Translations under genes and position numbers: made by a program | Origin: Fermentibacter sp964564435 | Lineage (GTDB): Bacteria; Fermentibacterota; Fermentibacteria; Fermentibacterales; Fermentibacteraceae | Direction of reading: 5' to 3' | DNA length: 48,550 nucleotides | Assembly: GCA_964564435.1 (NCBI GenBank) | Contig: CAZMAT010000017.1 | Span: 1 to 48,550 of the forward strand | In this document: positions 39,268 to 47,408 of the stretch, piece by piece | Numbering within the stretch: the first letter of the stretch is position 1 | Layout of the letters: every line of letters begins with the position of its first letter | The notes under the pieces: generated by a model | Told to the model about the DNA's origin: nothing | The model's database searches: none | Seen by the model: only the letters and a program-made list of their open reading frames with translations

Positions 39268-40572
39268 ATGAGGCGAATCCCGTCTCAGATGGTCAGGCCG
39301 ACCATCGCGAAACACATGCTGGCCGACGGCTTCGAGATGGTTCTCGACCTGCGGAAGAGCCACGGCAGCTGGGTCCACGACTCCGAAGGGAACCGCGACT
39401 TCCTCGATCTCTTCAGCTTCTTCGGTTCGCTGCCGCTCGGGATGAACCATCCGAAGCTCATGGAGCCGGACTTCATGAAGCATCTCGCGGAAGTGGCCGT
39501 CAACAAGCCGTCGAACTCGGACTTCTACACCGAGGAGATGGCCCTCTTCGTCGATACCTTCGCCGATACCGTGATCCCGCAGACCCACCCCTACCTCTTC
39601 TTCGTCGACGGAGGGGCCCTGGGTGTCGAGAACGCCCTGAAGGCCGCCTTCGACTGGAAGGTACGCAAGAACCTGGCCGCCGGCAGGGGCGAGACCGGCA
39701 GCAGGGTCATCCACTTCAGGCACGCGTTCCACGGCCGCACCGGGTACACTCTGTCGCTCACGAACACGGCCGATCCCCGGAAGTACATGTACTTCCCGAG
39801 GTTCGACTGGCCGAGGATCCAGAGCCCTGCCGCGACCTTCCCGCTCGAGAAGCACCTGGAGCAGACCGTCGCATCCGAGAAGGCCGCGCTGTCAGAGATC
39901 GACGCGGCCATATCTGCGTACGGCCACGACATCGCCTGCCTGCTCGTCGAGCCCATCCAGGCCGAGGGCGGCGACAGGCACTTCAGGCCCGAGTTCCTGG
40001 CCGAGCTCCGCAGGCGGGCGGACGCTCACGATTTCATGCTCATCTTCGACGAGGTGCAGTCGGGCATGGGGCTGACCGGCGAATGGTGGGCCTGGCAGAG
40101 CATCGGCGTGGCGCCAGACATGTTCGCCTTCGGCAAGAAGAGCCAGATCTGCGGCATGGCCTCCAGCAGGAGGATCGACGAGGTCAGGGACAACGTCTTC
40201 CACGAATCCAGCAGGCTCAACTCCACATGGGGCGGAAACCTGACCGACATGGTCAGGTCCACGAAGTACCTCGAGATAATGAAGGAGGAGAACATCCTCC
40301 GGAACGTCCGCGAGCGCGGCGAGCAGCTCATGAATGGGCTCCACGGCATCGCGGCCCGGTTCCCGCAGATCTCGAACCTCAGGGGCAGGGGGCTGATGTG
40401 CGCCATGGACCTGCCCGACGGGAAGTCGAGGGACGGCGTCATCGCGAGCATCTACGAGAAGGGCGCCATCATCCTGCCCTGCGGCACCAACAGCATCAGG
40501 TTCAGGCCGCCCCTGAACATCAGCTCCTCGGAGATCGACCTGGCGCTCGACATCATAGGCAGATCCCTGTAG
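39268..40572 (+). CDS. lat: L-lysine 6-transaminase-like class III PLP aminotransferase
   Basis: 434 residues. LFFVDGGALGVENALKAAFDWK, HFRHAFHGRTGYTLSLTNT and YFPRFDWPRIQ are the distinctive segments of lysine 6-transaminase. DEVQSGMGLTGEWWAWQ contains the PLP-binding aspartate, FAFGKKSQICG the Schiff-base lysine, and STWGGNLTDMVRSTKYLEIM the late family block. The enzyme moves the epsilon-amino group of lysine to 2-oxoglutarate, giving 2-aminoadipate semialdehyde and glutamate, which gdhA could recycle. ATG at 39268 has AAGGAAGG upstream; an in-frame ATG ten codons earlier does not. Assignment over ornithine/acetylornithine transaminases rests on these blocks. Confidence 0.85.
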   Translation: MRRIPSQMVRPTIAKHMLADGFEMVLDLRKSHGSWVHDSEGNRDFLDLFSFFGSLPLGMNHPKLMEPDFMKHLAEVAVNKPSNSDFYTEEMALFVDTFADTVIPQTHPYLFFVDGGALGVENALKAAFDWKVRKNLAAGRGETGSRVIHFRHAFHGRTGYTLSLTNTADPRKYMYFPRFDWPRIQSPAATFPLEKHLEQTVASEKAALSEIDAAISAYGHDIACLLVEPIQAEGGDRHFRPEFLAELRRRADAHDFMLIFDEVQSGMGLTGEWWAWQSIGVAPDMFAFGKKSQICGMASSRRIDEVRDNVFHESSRLNSTWGGNLTDMVRSTKYLEIMKEENILRNVRERGEQLMNGLHGIAARFPQISNLRGRGLMCAMDLPDGKSRDGVIASIYEKGAIILPCGTNSIRFRPPLNISSSEIDLALDIIGRSL

Positions 40573-40633
40573 CGGGCCGGCACCCGGCCGCTCCGGGACA
40601 CGACGGGCGGCTGGGCCGCCGGGAGACTGTCCG
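40573..40633 (+). other. Intergenic spacer with two GC-only hairpins
   Basis: GGCCGG-CAC-CCGGCC (40575-40589) just after the lat stop and GGCGGC-TGG-GCCGCC (40606-40620) before the AspRS gene. Neither has a T-run, so at most a weak attenuator; a role in separating lat from aspS is possible. Confidence 0.4.
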
Positions 40634-41980
40634 ATGCGGATGATAGGATCGAAGGAATTCCCAGTTCCCCTCGGAGCCGCGGACCTGTCCGCGGCTCCCG
40701 AGGGGGCGCCGGTGGTCGTGCACGGTTCCGTGATGAGGATCAGGAGGCTCTCCTGGGGGGCCTTCATCGTTCTCAGGCGGCACGACGGCCTGTTGCAGTG
40801 CGTGGTCGAGTCGGGCGCCTGCGACGGCGAAGTCCAGCACCTCCAGGAGGAGAGCTGCGTCGAGATCGCCGGCACGGTGCGGCGGGCCTCGATGAAGGAC
40901 CCGTCGATACGGCCCAGGGACACCGAGATCCATGTCGACTCCGTCAGGATCCTGTCGGAACCGGCGGCACCCATCCCGGCCGACCTCACCAAGAAGGTCC
41001 TCGACCTCCACATCGACACCAACCTCGACCTGCGGCCCGTGAGCCTCCGCCATCCCGTCGAGCGTGCAAGGCTGCGCGTCGCTTCGGTCCTGGAGGCGGG
41101 CTTCCGCGAGCACCTCGCCTCGAGGGGCTTCACGTCGATAAGGTCGCCCAAGATCTGCTTCGCCGGGGCCGAGGGCGGAGCCAACATCTTCAAGGTCCAG
41201 TACTTCGACAGGACTGCATTCCTGGCTCAGTCGCCCCAGTTCTACAAGCAGATGGCCGTGGCGTTCTACGAGCGGGTGTACGAAACCGGACCGGTCTTCA
41301 GGGCCGAACCGCACCAGACATCGCGGCACGTCAACGAGTACACCTCGCTCGACCTCGAGATGGGCTTCATCTCCGGGTTCGGCGACGTGATGTCGCTGGA
41401 GACCGAGCTGCTGGGCAGCATGATCAGCCGCGTCTCTTCGGAGTGCGGGTACGAACTGGACCTCCTCGGGGCGACGCTCCCGTCCGTTCCCGATGCCATA
41501 CCCTGCATCACCCTGGAGGAGGCCCACGCGATCGCCGGAGCGGCGGCCGGCAGGGACTTCTCGGGTGAACCGGACCTCGACCCGGAGGAGGAGCGGCTCG
41601 TCTGCGAGCACTCCGCCAGGGAATGGGGCAGCGAGTTCGCCTTCGTGACCCACTACCCCACCTCGAAGCGGCCGTTCTACGCCATGGACGATCCGGGCGC
41701 GCCCGGCCTGACCCTCAGCTTCGACCTGCTCTTCAGGGGCCTCGAGATCACGACGGGCGGCCAGAGGATCCACGACTACGCGATGCAGGTGGAGAAGATG
41801 CGCTCCTTCGGGCTCGACCCCGCCCAGTTCGAGAGCTACCTGTCCGCCCACAGGGCGGGCCTGCCTCCGCACGGCGGCCTGGCCATAGGCCTCGAGAGGC
41901 TGACCGCGAGGCTCCTGGACATCGACAACATCCGTCTGACCACGATGTTCCCCAGGGACGCGAAGCGGCTGGTCCCCTGA
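40634..41980 (+). CDS. aspS: Archaeal-type aspartyl-tRNA synthetase
   Basis: 448 residues. The N-terminal OB-fold anticodon domain (about 25-112) is followed by the class II core: TSIRSPKICFAGAEGGANIFKVQYFDRTAFLAQSPQFYKQMAVA (motif 1 region and the FLAQSPQ signature of AspRS), motif 2 GPVFRAEPHQTSRHVNEYTSLDLEMGFI, and motif 3 GGLAIGLERLTARLLDI. The SPQ motif and overall length fit the archaeal-type AspRS2 found in some bacteria, often non-discriminating (charging both tRNA-Asp and tRNA-Asn). At the anticodon-domain position that is Trp in discriminating and His in non-discriminating archaeal enzymes this protein seems to have Met (GSVMRI), so its specificity is open. Confidence 0.88.
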   Translation: MRMIGSKEFPVPLGAADLSAAPEGAPVVVHGSVMRIRRLSWGAFIVLRRHDGLLQCVVESGACDGEVQHLQEESCVEIAGTVRRASMKDPSIRPRDTEIHVDSVRILSEPAAPIPADLTKKVLDLHIDTNLDLRPVSLRHPVERARLRVASVLEAGFREHLASRGFTSIRSPKICFAGAEGGANIFKVQYFDRTAFLAQSPQFYKQMAVAFYERVYETGPVFRAEPHQTSRHVNEYTSLDLEMGFISGFGDVMSLETELLGSMISRVSSECGYELDLLGATLPSVPDAIPCITLEEAHAIAGAAAGRDFSGEPDLDPEEERLVCEHSAREWGSEFAFVTHYPTSKRPFYAMDDPGAPGLTLSFDLLFRGLEITTGGQRIHDYAMQVEKMRSFGLDPAQFESYLSAHRAGLPPHGGLAIGLERLTARLLDIDNIRLTTMFPRDAKRLVP

Positions 41981-42012
41981 CGGTATCCGGAGCCCCGGGG
42001 CGGGATCGCGCC

Positions 42013-42402
42013 ATGTCCGCCATCACCCTGGGCACGGCGGCGGCAGGCGAGAGGATCGAGGAGAACCGAAGCAGGTTCCAGGCCTGCGGAGGCCCCTGCC
42101 GTTCCCGTGACGAGGCCCTTCCGCTCGTGGCATCCCTCATTGGCGAGTTCAGGCTCGGCAGGGCCACGCAGCTCAGCTGGGCCGCCCGGATCGACGGGAG
42201 GCCCGTGACGGAGATCCGCGAGGACGGAGGCGAGAGCGGAGCCTCCAGGTGCATCCTGGACGTGATGCGGGCGGCAGGCGCTCTGGACTGCCTGGTGCTG
42301 GTTGCGAGGTGGTACGGAGGAAGGCATCTCGGAGGCGCGAGGTTCAGGATGTATTCGGGCCTGACCGCGAAACTGCTCAGGGAGTCCGGTCAGGTCCGCT
42401 GA
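42013..42402 (+). CDS. IMPACT/YigZ-family protein (UPF0029 N-terminal domain)
   Basis: 129 residues, a single UPF0029 domain. IEENRSRFQACGGPCRSRDEALPLVASL, REDGGESGASRCILDVMRAAGALDCLVLVARWYGGRHLGGARFRMYSGLTAKLL match the family's DGEPSG and RYFGG.LG......Y blocks. Longer bacterial YigZ proteins add a second domain (DUF1949), absent here. Function unsettled; the eukaryotic IMPACT relates to translation control. ATG at 42013 lacks a clear ribosome site and follows the aspS stop by 32 bases. Its 3' end overlaps the convergent zinc-ribbon gene by 26 bases. Confidence 0.86.
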   Translation: MSAITLGTAAAGERIEENRSRFQACGGPCRSRDEALPLVASLIGEFRLGRATQLSWAARIDGRPVTEIREDGGESGASRCILDVMRAAGALDCLVLVARWYGGRHLGGARFRMYSGLTAKLLRESGQVR

Positions 42403-42994
42403 AGCCGGTCCGGCTGTCCGCCTCCGGAACCTCGCCGTCGGGCTCCCCGCCGGTCTCGGGAGTCAGCGACTCACCGGCCCCGCACCCCGGGCACCTGAGG
42501 AAAGTGAACTCCCTGTCGGTCATCAGGATGGTGCCGCAGACCGGGCACGGCACGGGGGGATCGGTCTCCACCAGGTCCTCGTCGGGATTGCCGGGCGATC
42601 CCTCGCGTGTCTTCGCTGCCGCTCCCGGCCCCTTCCTCCCCGGGGCCAGCGCGGCAACGGTCTCGGCATTCCGCAGGAACCTGCTGGGCGCACCCGTGAA
42701 CCTGGCGAGGATCTCGGTGATCCTCTTCCGGAGTGTGGCTGCGGCCTGGGCGGCCTCCTCGAACCACTCCTCCCCCTGGATGAGGCTCGTTGCGATCTTC
42801 GCGAGTTCGCCCTCGATCATCCTGATCCCGGGCTGGTAGCGGGTCCGGCTCCTCTCACGGAGAGACTCCAATGCCGTCCGCGAGCCGTCCGCGAGGGCTT
42901 CGTCCTTCTCGATCCCGAAACCCTCCTCGAGACGGACGGTCCTCCTGCGCAACTGCTCTATCTCGGCCAGCATCGAGAGGTTGTTACGCTTCAT
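42377..42994 (-). CDS. Coiled-coil protein with C-terminal zinc ribbon, unknown function
   Basis: 205 residues. Residues 1-110 are strongly helical and charged (MLAEIEQLRRRTVRLEEGFGIEK, TLRKRITEILARFT), suggesting a coiled coil; a disordered Pro/Gly stretch follows, and VPCPVCGTILMTDREFTFLRCPGCGAGE has two CxxC knuckles for one zinc. The last 25 residues are acidic and disordered. Not recognised as a named family. ATG at 42994 follows a G-run (GGGGGGG). It is divergent from butyrate kinase, 69 bases apart. Confidence 0.7.
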   Translation of the reverse strand: MKRNNLSMLAEIEQLRRRTVRLEEGFGIEKDEALADGSRTALESLRERSRTRYQPGIRMIEGELAKIATSLIQGEEWFEEAAQAAATLRKRITEILARFTGAPSRFLRNAETVAALAPGRKGPGAAAKTREGSPGNPDEDLVETDPPVPCPVCGTILMTDREFTFLRCPGCGAGESLTPETGGEPDGEVPEADSRTGFSGPDRTP

Positions 42995-43006
42995 GCCCCC
43001 CCGTTC

Positions 43007-43035
43007 TTGCCGTGGAACCGGCGTGAGCGTAGAAT
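43007..43035 (+). promoter_or_regulatory. Sigma70-type promoter of the buk-mutase operon
   Basis: TTGCCG (43007-43012), a 17-base spacer, TAGAAT (43030-43035), then about 22 transcribed bases with AAGGGGG before the ATG at 43064. Confidence 0.75.
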
Positions 43036-43063
43036 CCACAGGTTCTGTCCACAAGGGGGAAAC

Positions 43064-44152
43064 ATGAAGGATGCCTTCAGGATTCTCGCCATCAACCCGG
43101 GCTCCACGTCGACAAAGATATCCGTTTTCGAGGACGAGCGAGAGGTTTGCGCGGTCAAGCTCTCCCACTCCGTCGAGGATCTGGCACCCTTCGACCGGAT
43201 AGTGGACCAGTACGAGTTCCGCAGGAAAGTCATAGTGTCGGAGCTCGCGAAGGCAGGGTTCCCGGTTTCCTCCTTCGACGCCGTTGTCGGGAGGGGCGGG
43301 GTCCTCTACCCTCTCGAAGGCGGCACCTACGCCATCAACGAGATCATGCTCGACCACGTCCGCAGGGGAGTGCAGGGCGAGCACCCATCCAACCTGGGCG
43401 CGCTGATAGCCGATTCCTTCTCCCGTGAGGCGGAATGCCCGGCGTTCATCGTGGATCCGGTGGTGGTCGACGAGATGATGCCGCTCGCGAGGTACAGCGG
43501 CCTCCCCCAGCTCCCCAGGAGGTCGATCCTCCATGCGCTCAACCAGAGGGCGGTCGCGAGGCAGGCATGCCTGGACGCAGGCATCGACTACGACAAGGCA
43601 AGGCTCATAGTCACGCATCTCGGCGGAGGGATCTCCGTCGGGGCCCACTGCGACGGCAGGATCATCGACGTCAACAATGCGCTCAACGGCGACGGCCCCT
43701 TCTCTCCCGAGAGGTCGGGCGGGCTGCCGGTCGGCGACCTTATTGCACTCTGCTTCAGCGGGCGCTACACGCTCGACCAGCTCAAGAAGCTGAACAAGGG
43801 ATCGGGCGGGCTCGTGGCCTACCTGGGCACCAACGACATGCGCGAGGCCAACAGGAGGATGAAGGAAGGCGACGAGGAGGCGGGCAGGGTCTACCAGGCC
43901 ATGGCCTACCAGGTATCCAAGGAGATCGCGTCCCTTTCGGCCGTCCTGGAGGGCAGGATAGACATGATCGTCCTCACCGGCGGCATCGCGTACGACGAGG
44001 ATTTCTGTTCACTCGTGAGGGACCGCGTCGGATTCCTCGCCCCCGTGAGGATCTACCCGGGCGAGATGGAGATGCAGGCCCTCGCCCTCGGAGGTCTGCG
44101 CGTCCTGCGCGGCCTCGAGCAACCAAGGTCGTACAGCCCCGCCGTGAGCTGA
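43064..44152 (+). CDS. buk: Butyrate kinase (acetokinase family)
   Basis: 362 residues. AINPGSTSTKISVFEDE is the family's N-terminal ATP-binding signature (NPGSTS), VGRGGVLYPLEGGTYAIN, LIVTHLGGGISVGAHCDGRIIDVNNALNGDGPFSPERSG and LTGGIAYDEDFCSLVRDRV complete the ASKHA fold. The GGLPVGDLIALCFSGRYT block is typical of butyrate kinases rather than acetate kinases. With ptb (38108) it converts acyl-CoA to the acid with ATP gain. First gene of an operon with the mutase, 17 bases apart; clear promoter at 43007-43035. Confidence 0.94.
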   Translation: MKDAFRILAINPGSTSTKISVFEDEREVCAVKLSHSVEDLAPFDRIVDQYEFRRKVIVSELAKAGFPVSSFDAVVGRGGVLYPLEGGTYAINEIMLDHVRRGVQGEHPSNLGALIADSFSREAECPAFIVDPVVVDEMMPLARYSGLPQLPRRSILHALNQRAVARQACLDAGIDYDKARLIVTHLGGGISVGAHCDGRIIDVNNALNGDGPFSPERSGGLPVGDLIALCFSGRYTLDQLKKLNKGSGGLVAYLGTNDMREANRRMKEGDEEAGRVYQAMAYQVSKEIASLSAVLEGRIDMIVLTGGIAYDEDFCSLVRDRVGFLAPVRIYPGEMEMQALALGGLRVLRGLEQPRSYSPAVS

Positions 44153-44169
44153 CGCAGGGAGGCCAGTCC

Positions 44170-45831
44170 ATGCCAGGCCGTCTTGAGGAGCAGAAGAAGC
44201 GCTGGGAGGAGCAGACAGTAGCTCCCGTGACCGGGAAGTCGCCGGAGCAGAAGGCGGCGTTCGAGACCGGATCGGGCATCCCGGTGGAGCGGGTGTACAT
44301 CCCGGACGGAGAGTGCCCCGGCTATGAAGAGAAGCTGGGCTTCCCGGGCGAGTACCCGTTCACGCGGGGGGTGCAGCCCACGATGTACCGGGGCCGGTTC
44401 TGGACCATGAGGCAGTACGCCGGGTTCGGAACTGCCGAGGAATCGAACGGAAGGTACAGGTATCTCCTCTCACAGGGCCAGACCGGCCTGTCCGTGGCCT
44501 TCGACCTGCCCACCCAGATCGGGCTCGATTCCGACGACCCCCTGAGCGCAGGCGAAGTGGGCAAGGTCGGCGTGGCGATCGACAGCCTGGCCGACATGGA
44601 GATCCTGTTCGACGGGATCCCCCTCGACTCGGTCTCCACCTCGATGACGATCAACGCGCCGGCGGCCGTGCTCCTCGCGATGTACATCTGCGTGGGAGAG
44701 AAGCAGGGTGCCGGGGCCGGGAAGCTCCGCGGCACGATCCAGAACGACATACTCAAGGAGTACATGGCAAGGGGCACGTACATCTTCCCGCCCGCCCAGT
44801 CCATGAGGCTCATCACCGACATCTTCGCGTACTGCGGCGACAAGGTGCCGAAGTGGAACACCATCAGCATCTCGGGCTACCACATACGGGAAGCCGGCAG
44901 CACGGCGCCGCAGGAGGTGGGGTTCACCCTCGCCGACGGGATCGCATACGTCGAAGCTGCCATCAGGGCGGGCCTGGACGTCGACGACTTCGCCCCCCGC
45001 CTGAGCTTCTTCTTCAACGCGCACAACGATCTCCTCGAGGAGGTCGCCAAGTTCAGGGCCGCACGGAGGCTCTGGGCCAGGATAATGAAGGAGCGGTTCG
45101 GGGCGCGGAAGCCCGAGAGCATGATGCTCCGCTTCCACACCCAGACGGGGGGCTCGACCCTCACCGCCCAGCAGCCGGACAACAACATCATCAGGGTGAC
45201 GATACAGACTCTGGCGGCAGTGCTCGGCGGCACGCAGAGCCTCCACACCAACAGCCGGGACGAGGCCCTCGCGCTGCCGTCCGAGAAGTCGGTGCGCATA
45301 GCCCTGCGGACCCAGCAGGTGGTCGCCTGCGAGAGCGGAGTCACGAACACTGTCGACCCGCTGGCCGGGAGCTGGTACGTCGAGAGCCTCACCGACGGCA
45401 TAGAGAGCCAGGCGGCGGCGTACATCGAGAGGATCGACGCTCTCGGAGGCATGGTGGCCGCCATCGAGGAGGGCTTCCCCCAGAGGCAGATCCAGGACGC
45501 CGCATACGTCTGCCAGAGGCAGATCGAGTCCGGCGAACGCGTGGTGGTCGGGGTCAACAGCTTCAGGGTGGAGGAACCGCCACCCTCGGGGCTGCTGAAG
45601 GTCGATCCGGCGCTCGAGACATCCCAGAAGGCCAAGCTCGTGAAGATGAAGGCCGGCAGGGACAACCCGGCCGTCTCGGCCCGGCTCGCCGCCCTGGAGG
45701 CCGCGGCCTCCACCGATGCGAACCTCATGCCGGTGATCATTGACTGCGTCAGGGAGTACGCCACGCTCGGAGAGGTCTGCGGGGTCCTGAGGAAGGTCTT
45801 CGGAGAATACAGACCCTCCGTCATACTCTAG
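44170..45831 (+). CDS. mcmA: Methylmalonyl-CoA mutase large (catalytic) subunit, no cobalamin-binding domain
   Basis: 553 residues. The TIM-barrel catalytic domain is full: RGRFWTMRQYAGFGTAEESN, FDLPTQIGLDSDDP, TIQNDILKEYMARGTYIFPPAQSMRL, ISISGYHIREAGS, FFNAHNDLLEEVAKFRAAR, LRFHTQTGGSTLTAQQPDNN. The substrate residues of methylmalonyl-CoA mutase are kept: Tyr73 (PTMY), Thr189, Gln191 and Arg201, where isobutyryl-CoA mutases have Phe and Gln. The C-terminal B12 domain (about 130 residues) is absent, so a separate small subunit must exist elsewhere. ATG at 44170 has GGGAGG upstream; likely co-transcribed with buk. It isomerises methylmalonyl-CoA and succinyl-CoA. Confidence 0.92.
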   Translation: MPGRLEEQKKRWEEQTVAPVTGKSPEQKAAFETGSGIPVERVYIPDGECPGYEEKLGFPGEYPFTRGVQPTMYRGRFWTMRQYAGFGTAEESNGRYRYLLSQGQTGLSVAFDLPTQIGLDSDDPLSAGEVGKVGVAIDSLADMEILFDGIPLDSVSTSMTINAPAAVLLAMYICVGEKQGAGAGKLRGTIQNDILKEYMARGTYIFPPAQSMRLITDIFAYCGDKVPKWNTISISGYHIREAGSTAPQEVGFTLADGIAYVEAAIRAGLDVDDFAPRLSFFFNAHNDLLEEVAKFRAARRLWARIMKERFGARKPESMMLRFHTQTGGSTLTAQQPDNNIIRVTIQTLAAVLGGTQSLHTNSRDEALALPSEKSVRIALRTQQVVACESGVTNTVDPLAGSWYVESLTDGIESQAAAYIERIDALGGMVAAIEEGFPQRQIQDAAYVCQRQIESGERVVVGVNSFRVEEPPPSGLLKVDPALETSQKAKLVKMKAGRDNPAVSARLAALEAAASTDANLMPVIIDCVREYATLGEVCGVLRKVFGEYRPSVIL

Positions 45832-45833
45832 AC

Positions 45834-47408
45834 GTGGTCGGCGCAATCAGGATCGCCGCCTGCGCAGCGCTCGCGGCAGCCATCCCATGCTGCGGAGGAG
45901 CCCGCCCCGGAGACGCCTGGCTCTTCATCCTCGACGGCGACACCGTCACGGTGGCCGAGGCCGCAGCCCACTGGGATTCGCTCGACCAGGCCGACAGGGA
46001 TGCGTTCTCCGAAAGCGCCGATCCTGGGCGCGACTATGTCGCGGCCTACTCGAGGATGCTGCTCGTGAGGCGCGAACTGCGCCTGCAGGGCTTCGAGGAC
46101 AGCGAGTCCTTCTCGATCCAGCGGGTTGCCGCCGCCAGGAACGCCATGGCCCGGGCCCTCGGGGACTCCATGCTGGCAGGAGCCCTGGCGTCCGTCACCG
46201 ACGAGGACGTGGAAGCCTTCCTGGAGGACTACGGCACCTCCGTGCTAGTCACCATGTCGAACCGGGTGGACACCGTCACGACCGGACCGGTTCCGCTGCC
46301 GGAGCTCCCCCTCAGAGTCTCCGGAGCGATCAGGGACCTCGGGCAGGGAGAAACGGCCTGGCTCCCGGACGGTGTCACCGTCATGCTCGATTCGGTGTTC
46401 CCGTCCGATCCCGGGATGCTGGCCGGGATGGCTGCGGATTCCGCCGGGGCGGCATCCTACGCCCGCGACAGGATCGGCAGGCTCAGGGCCTCGGCCTCGA
46501 TCGAGGACCTTCTCGCGGCCGGCCGGTCGGGAGGATCGGACGCGATCAGGCCGGATGCGGTGGCAGGGCTCGCCCGCTCCTTCGACGGCGGGCCGGAGCC
46601 TGCACCGGGCGACACCGTCCTGGCCTGTCCCGCGGGGGTCTGGACCGCATCCCGGCTGGCCGGTGAGATCGCGTTTCATGGGACCTCGGAGCCGATCCGG
46701 CCCTCCGACAGCTCATGGGTGCATTCTTTCGCCCTGCTGGTCGCAAACCGGAGCTGCATGGCCACGGAGTTCCAGTCCCGGTATCCGGCGGCCGCGGAGG
46801 CGATCTTCGCGGAGGCATACCGCACGGCCGTCTCGAACGCAGCCGAGAGCCTGTACCGCCGCAGTGTGCTCGACGGGATCGAGATCACTCCTGGGATGAT
46901 CGACTCCGCCTACGCCGCCTCGCCCCCCGTCATCGAGGAGAAGCGCGTGGTTCAGGCCGTCTCCATTCCGCAGGACAGGCTCGCCGAGTTCAGGGAGTCG
47001 ATGGCGGCCGGCACCGCCCGGGAATACGCGGAAGGCCTCGAAGGCCTCTTCGTGGCCGGGCAGACCGCCGTGCAGGAATCCCCTCCGCTGTCGAGGAGCG
47101 AGTTCCCGTTCGGCCTGGGAGACAGCGTCTTCGCGCTTCCCGACACCGTGGCCTGGACGGACCCCGTCCCGACCGGGCCCGATCCGGCCGCCCCGTACGC
47201 CTCCATGAGGCTGGTCGGGATCATCCCGGCGAGGACGGCGACGAGGGAGGAAGCCGAGCCCGGACTGAGCGCCTCCATCCGGTCGGCCATGATCGAGAGC
47301 CGCATCCTGGCCTGGCTGGACGGGCTCTCCGAGGCGGCCGGCCTTGTGATCGACGAGGAGCTTATTGATTCGCTTCCCGCCGACCCCGGAGCCTGGAGAG
47401 ACCTCTGA
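45834..47408 (+). CDS. Exported protein with SurA/PpiC-like organisation (uncertain)
   Basis: 524 residues. A lipoprotein-type signal (RIAACAALAAAIPCCGGARPGDAW) precedes a long helical acidic region. Segments such as VTVAEAAAHWDSLDQADRDAF, YVAAYSRMLLVRRELRLQGF resemble the chaperone N-domain of SurA/PrsA-type peptidyl-prolyl isomerases, and ALADSMLAG...VTDEDVEAFLEDYG a similar helix pair. No complete PpiC domain is recognised, so the assignment is a guess; it may only be a surface lipoprotein. GTG at 45834 sits just two bases after the mutase stop. Its TGA overlaps a candidate CTG of the next gene. Confidence 0.65.
   Translation: MVGAIRIAACAALAAAIPCCGGARPGDAWLFILDGDTVTVAEAAAHWDSLDQADRDAFSESADPGRDYVAAYSRMLLVRRELRLQGFEDSESFSIQRVAAARNAMARALGDSMLAGALASVTDEDVEAFLEDYGTSVLVTMSNRVDTVTTGPVPLPELPLRVSGAIRDLGQGETAWLPDGVTVMLDSVFPSDPGMLAGMAADSAGAASYARDRIGRLRASASIEDLLAAGRSGGSDAIRPDAVAGLARSFDGGPEPAPGDTVLACPAGVWTASRLAGEIAFHGTSEPIRPSDSSWVHSFALLVANRSCMATEFQSRYPAAAEAIFAEAYRTAVSNAAESLYRRSVLDGIEITPGMIDSAYAASPPVIEEKRVVQAVSIPQDRLAEFRESMAAGTAREYAEGLEGLFVAGQTAVQESPPLSRSEFPFGLGDSVFALPDTVAWTDPVPTGPDPAAPYASMRLVGIIPARTATREEAEPGLSASIRSAMIESRILAWLDGLSEAAGLVIDEELIDSLPADPGAWRDL

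Noticed and set aside
39213..40643. Upstream or overlapping frame beginning GGAGG-ATG at 39213
   Set aside because: A good ribosome site precedes the ATG, but the frame runs out of phase through the whole transaminase and gives an Arg-rich product without motif; a short leader peptide is ruled out because no early stop occurs.
44170..45831. Isobutyryl-CoA mutase (IcmA) assignment
   Set aside because: Tyr73 and Arg201 match methylmalonyl-CoA mutase; isobutyryl mutases have Phe and Gln at these places.
45834..47408. Firm call as SurA/PpiC peptidyl-prolyl isomerase
   Set aside because: Only the helical N-terminal part looks similar; the PpiC active-site pattern could not be found, so it is reported as an exported protein of uncertain type.
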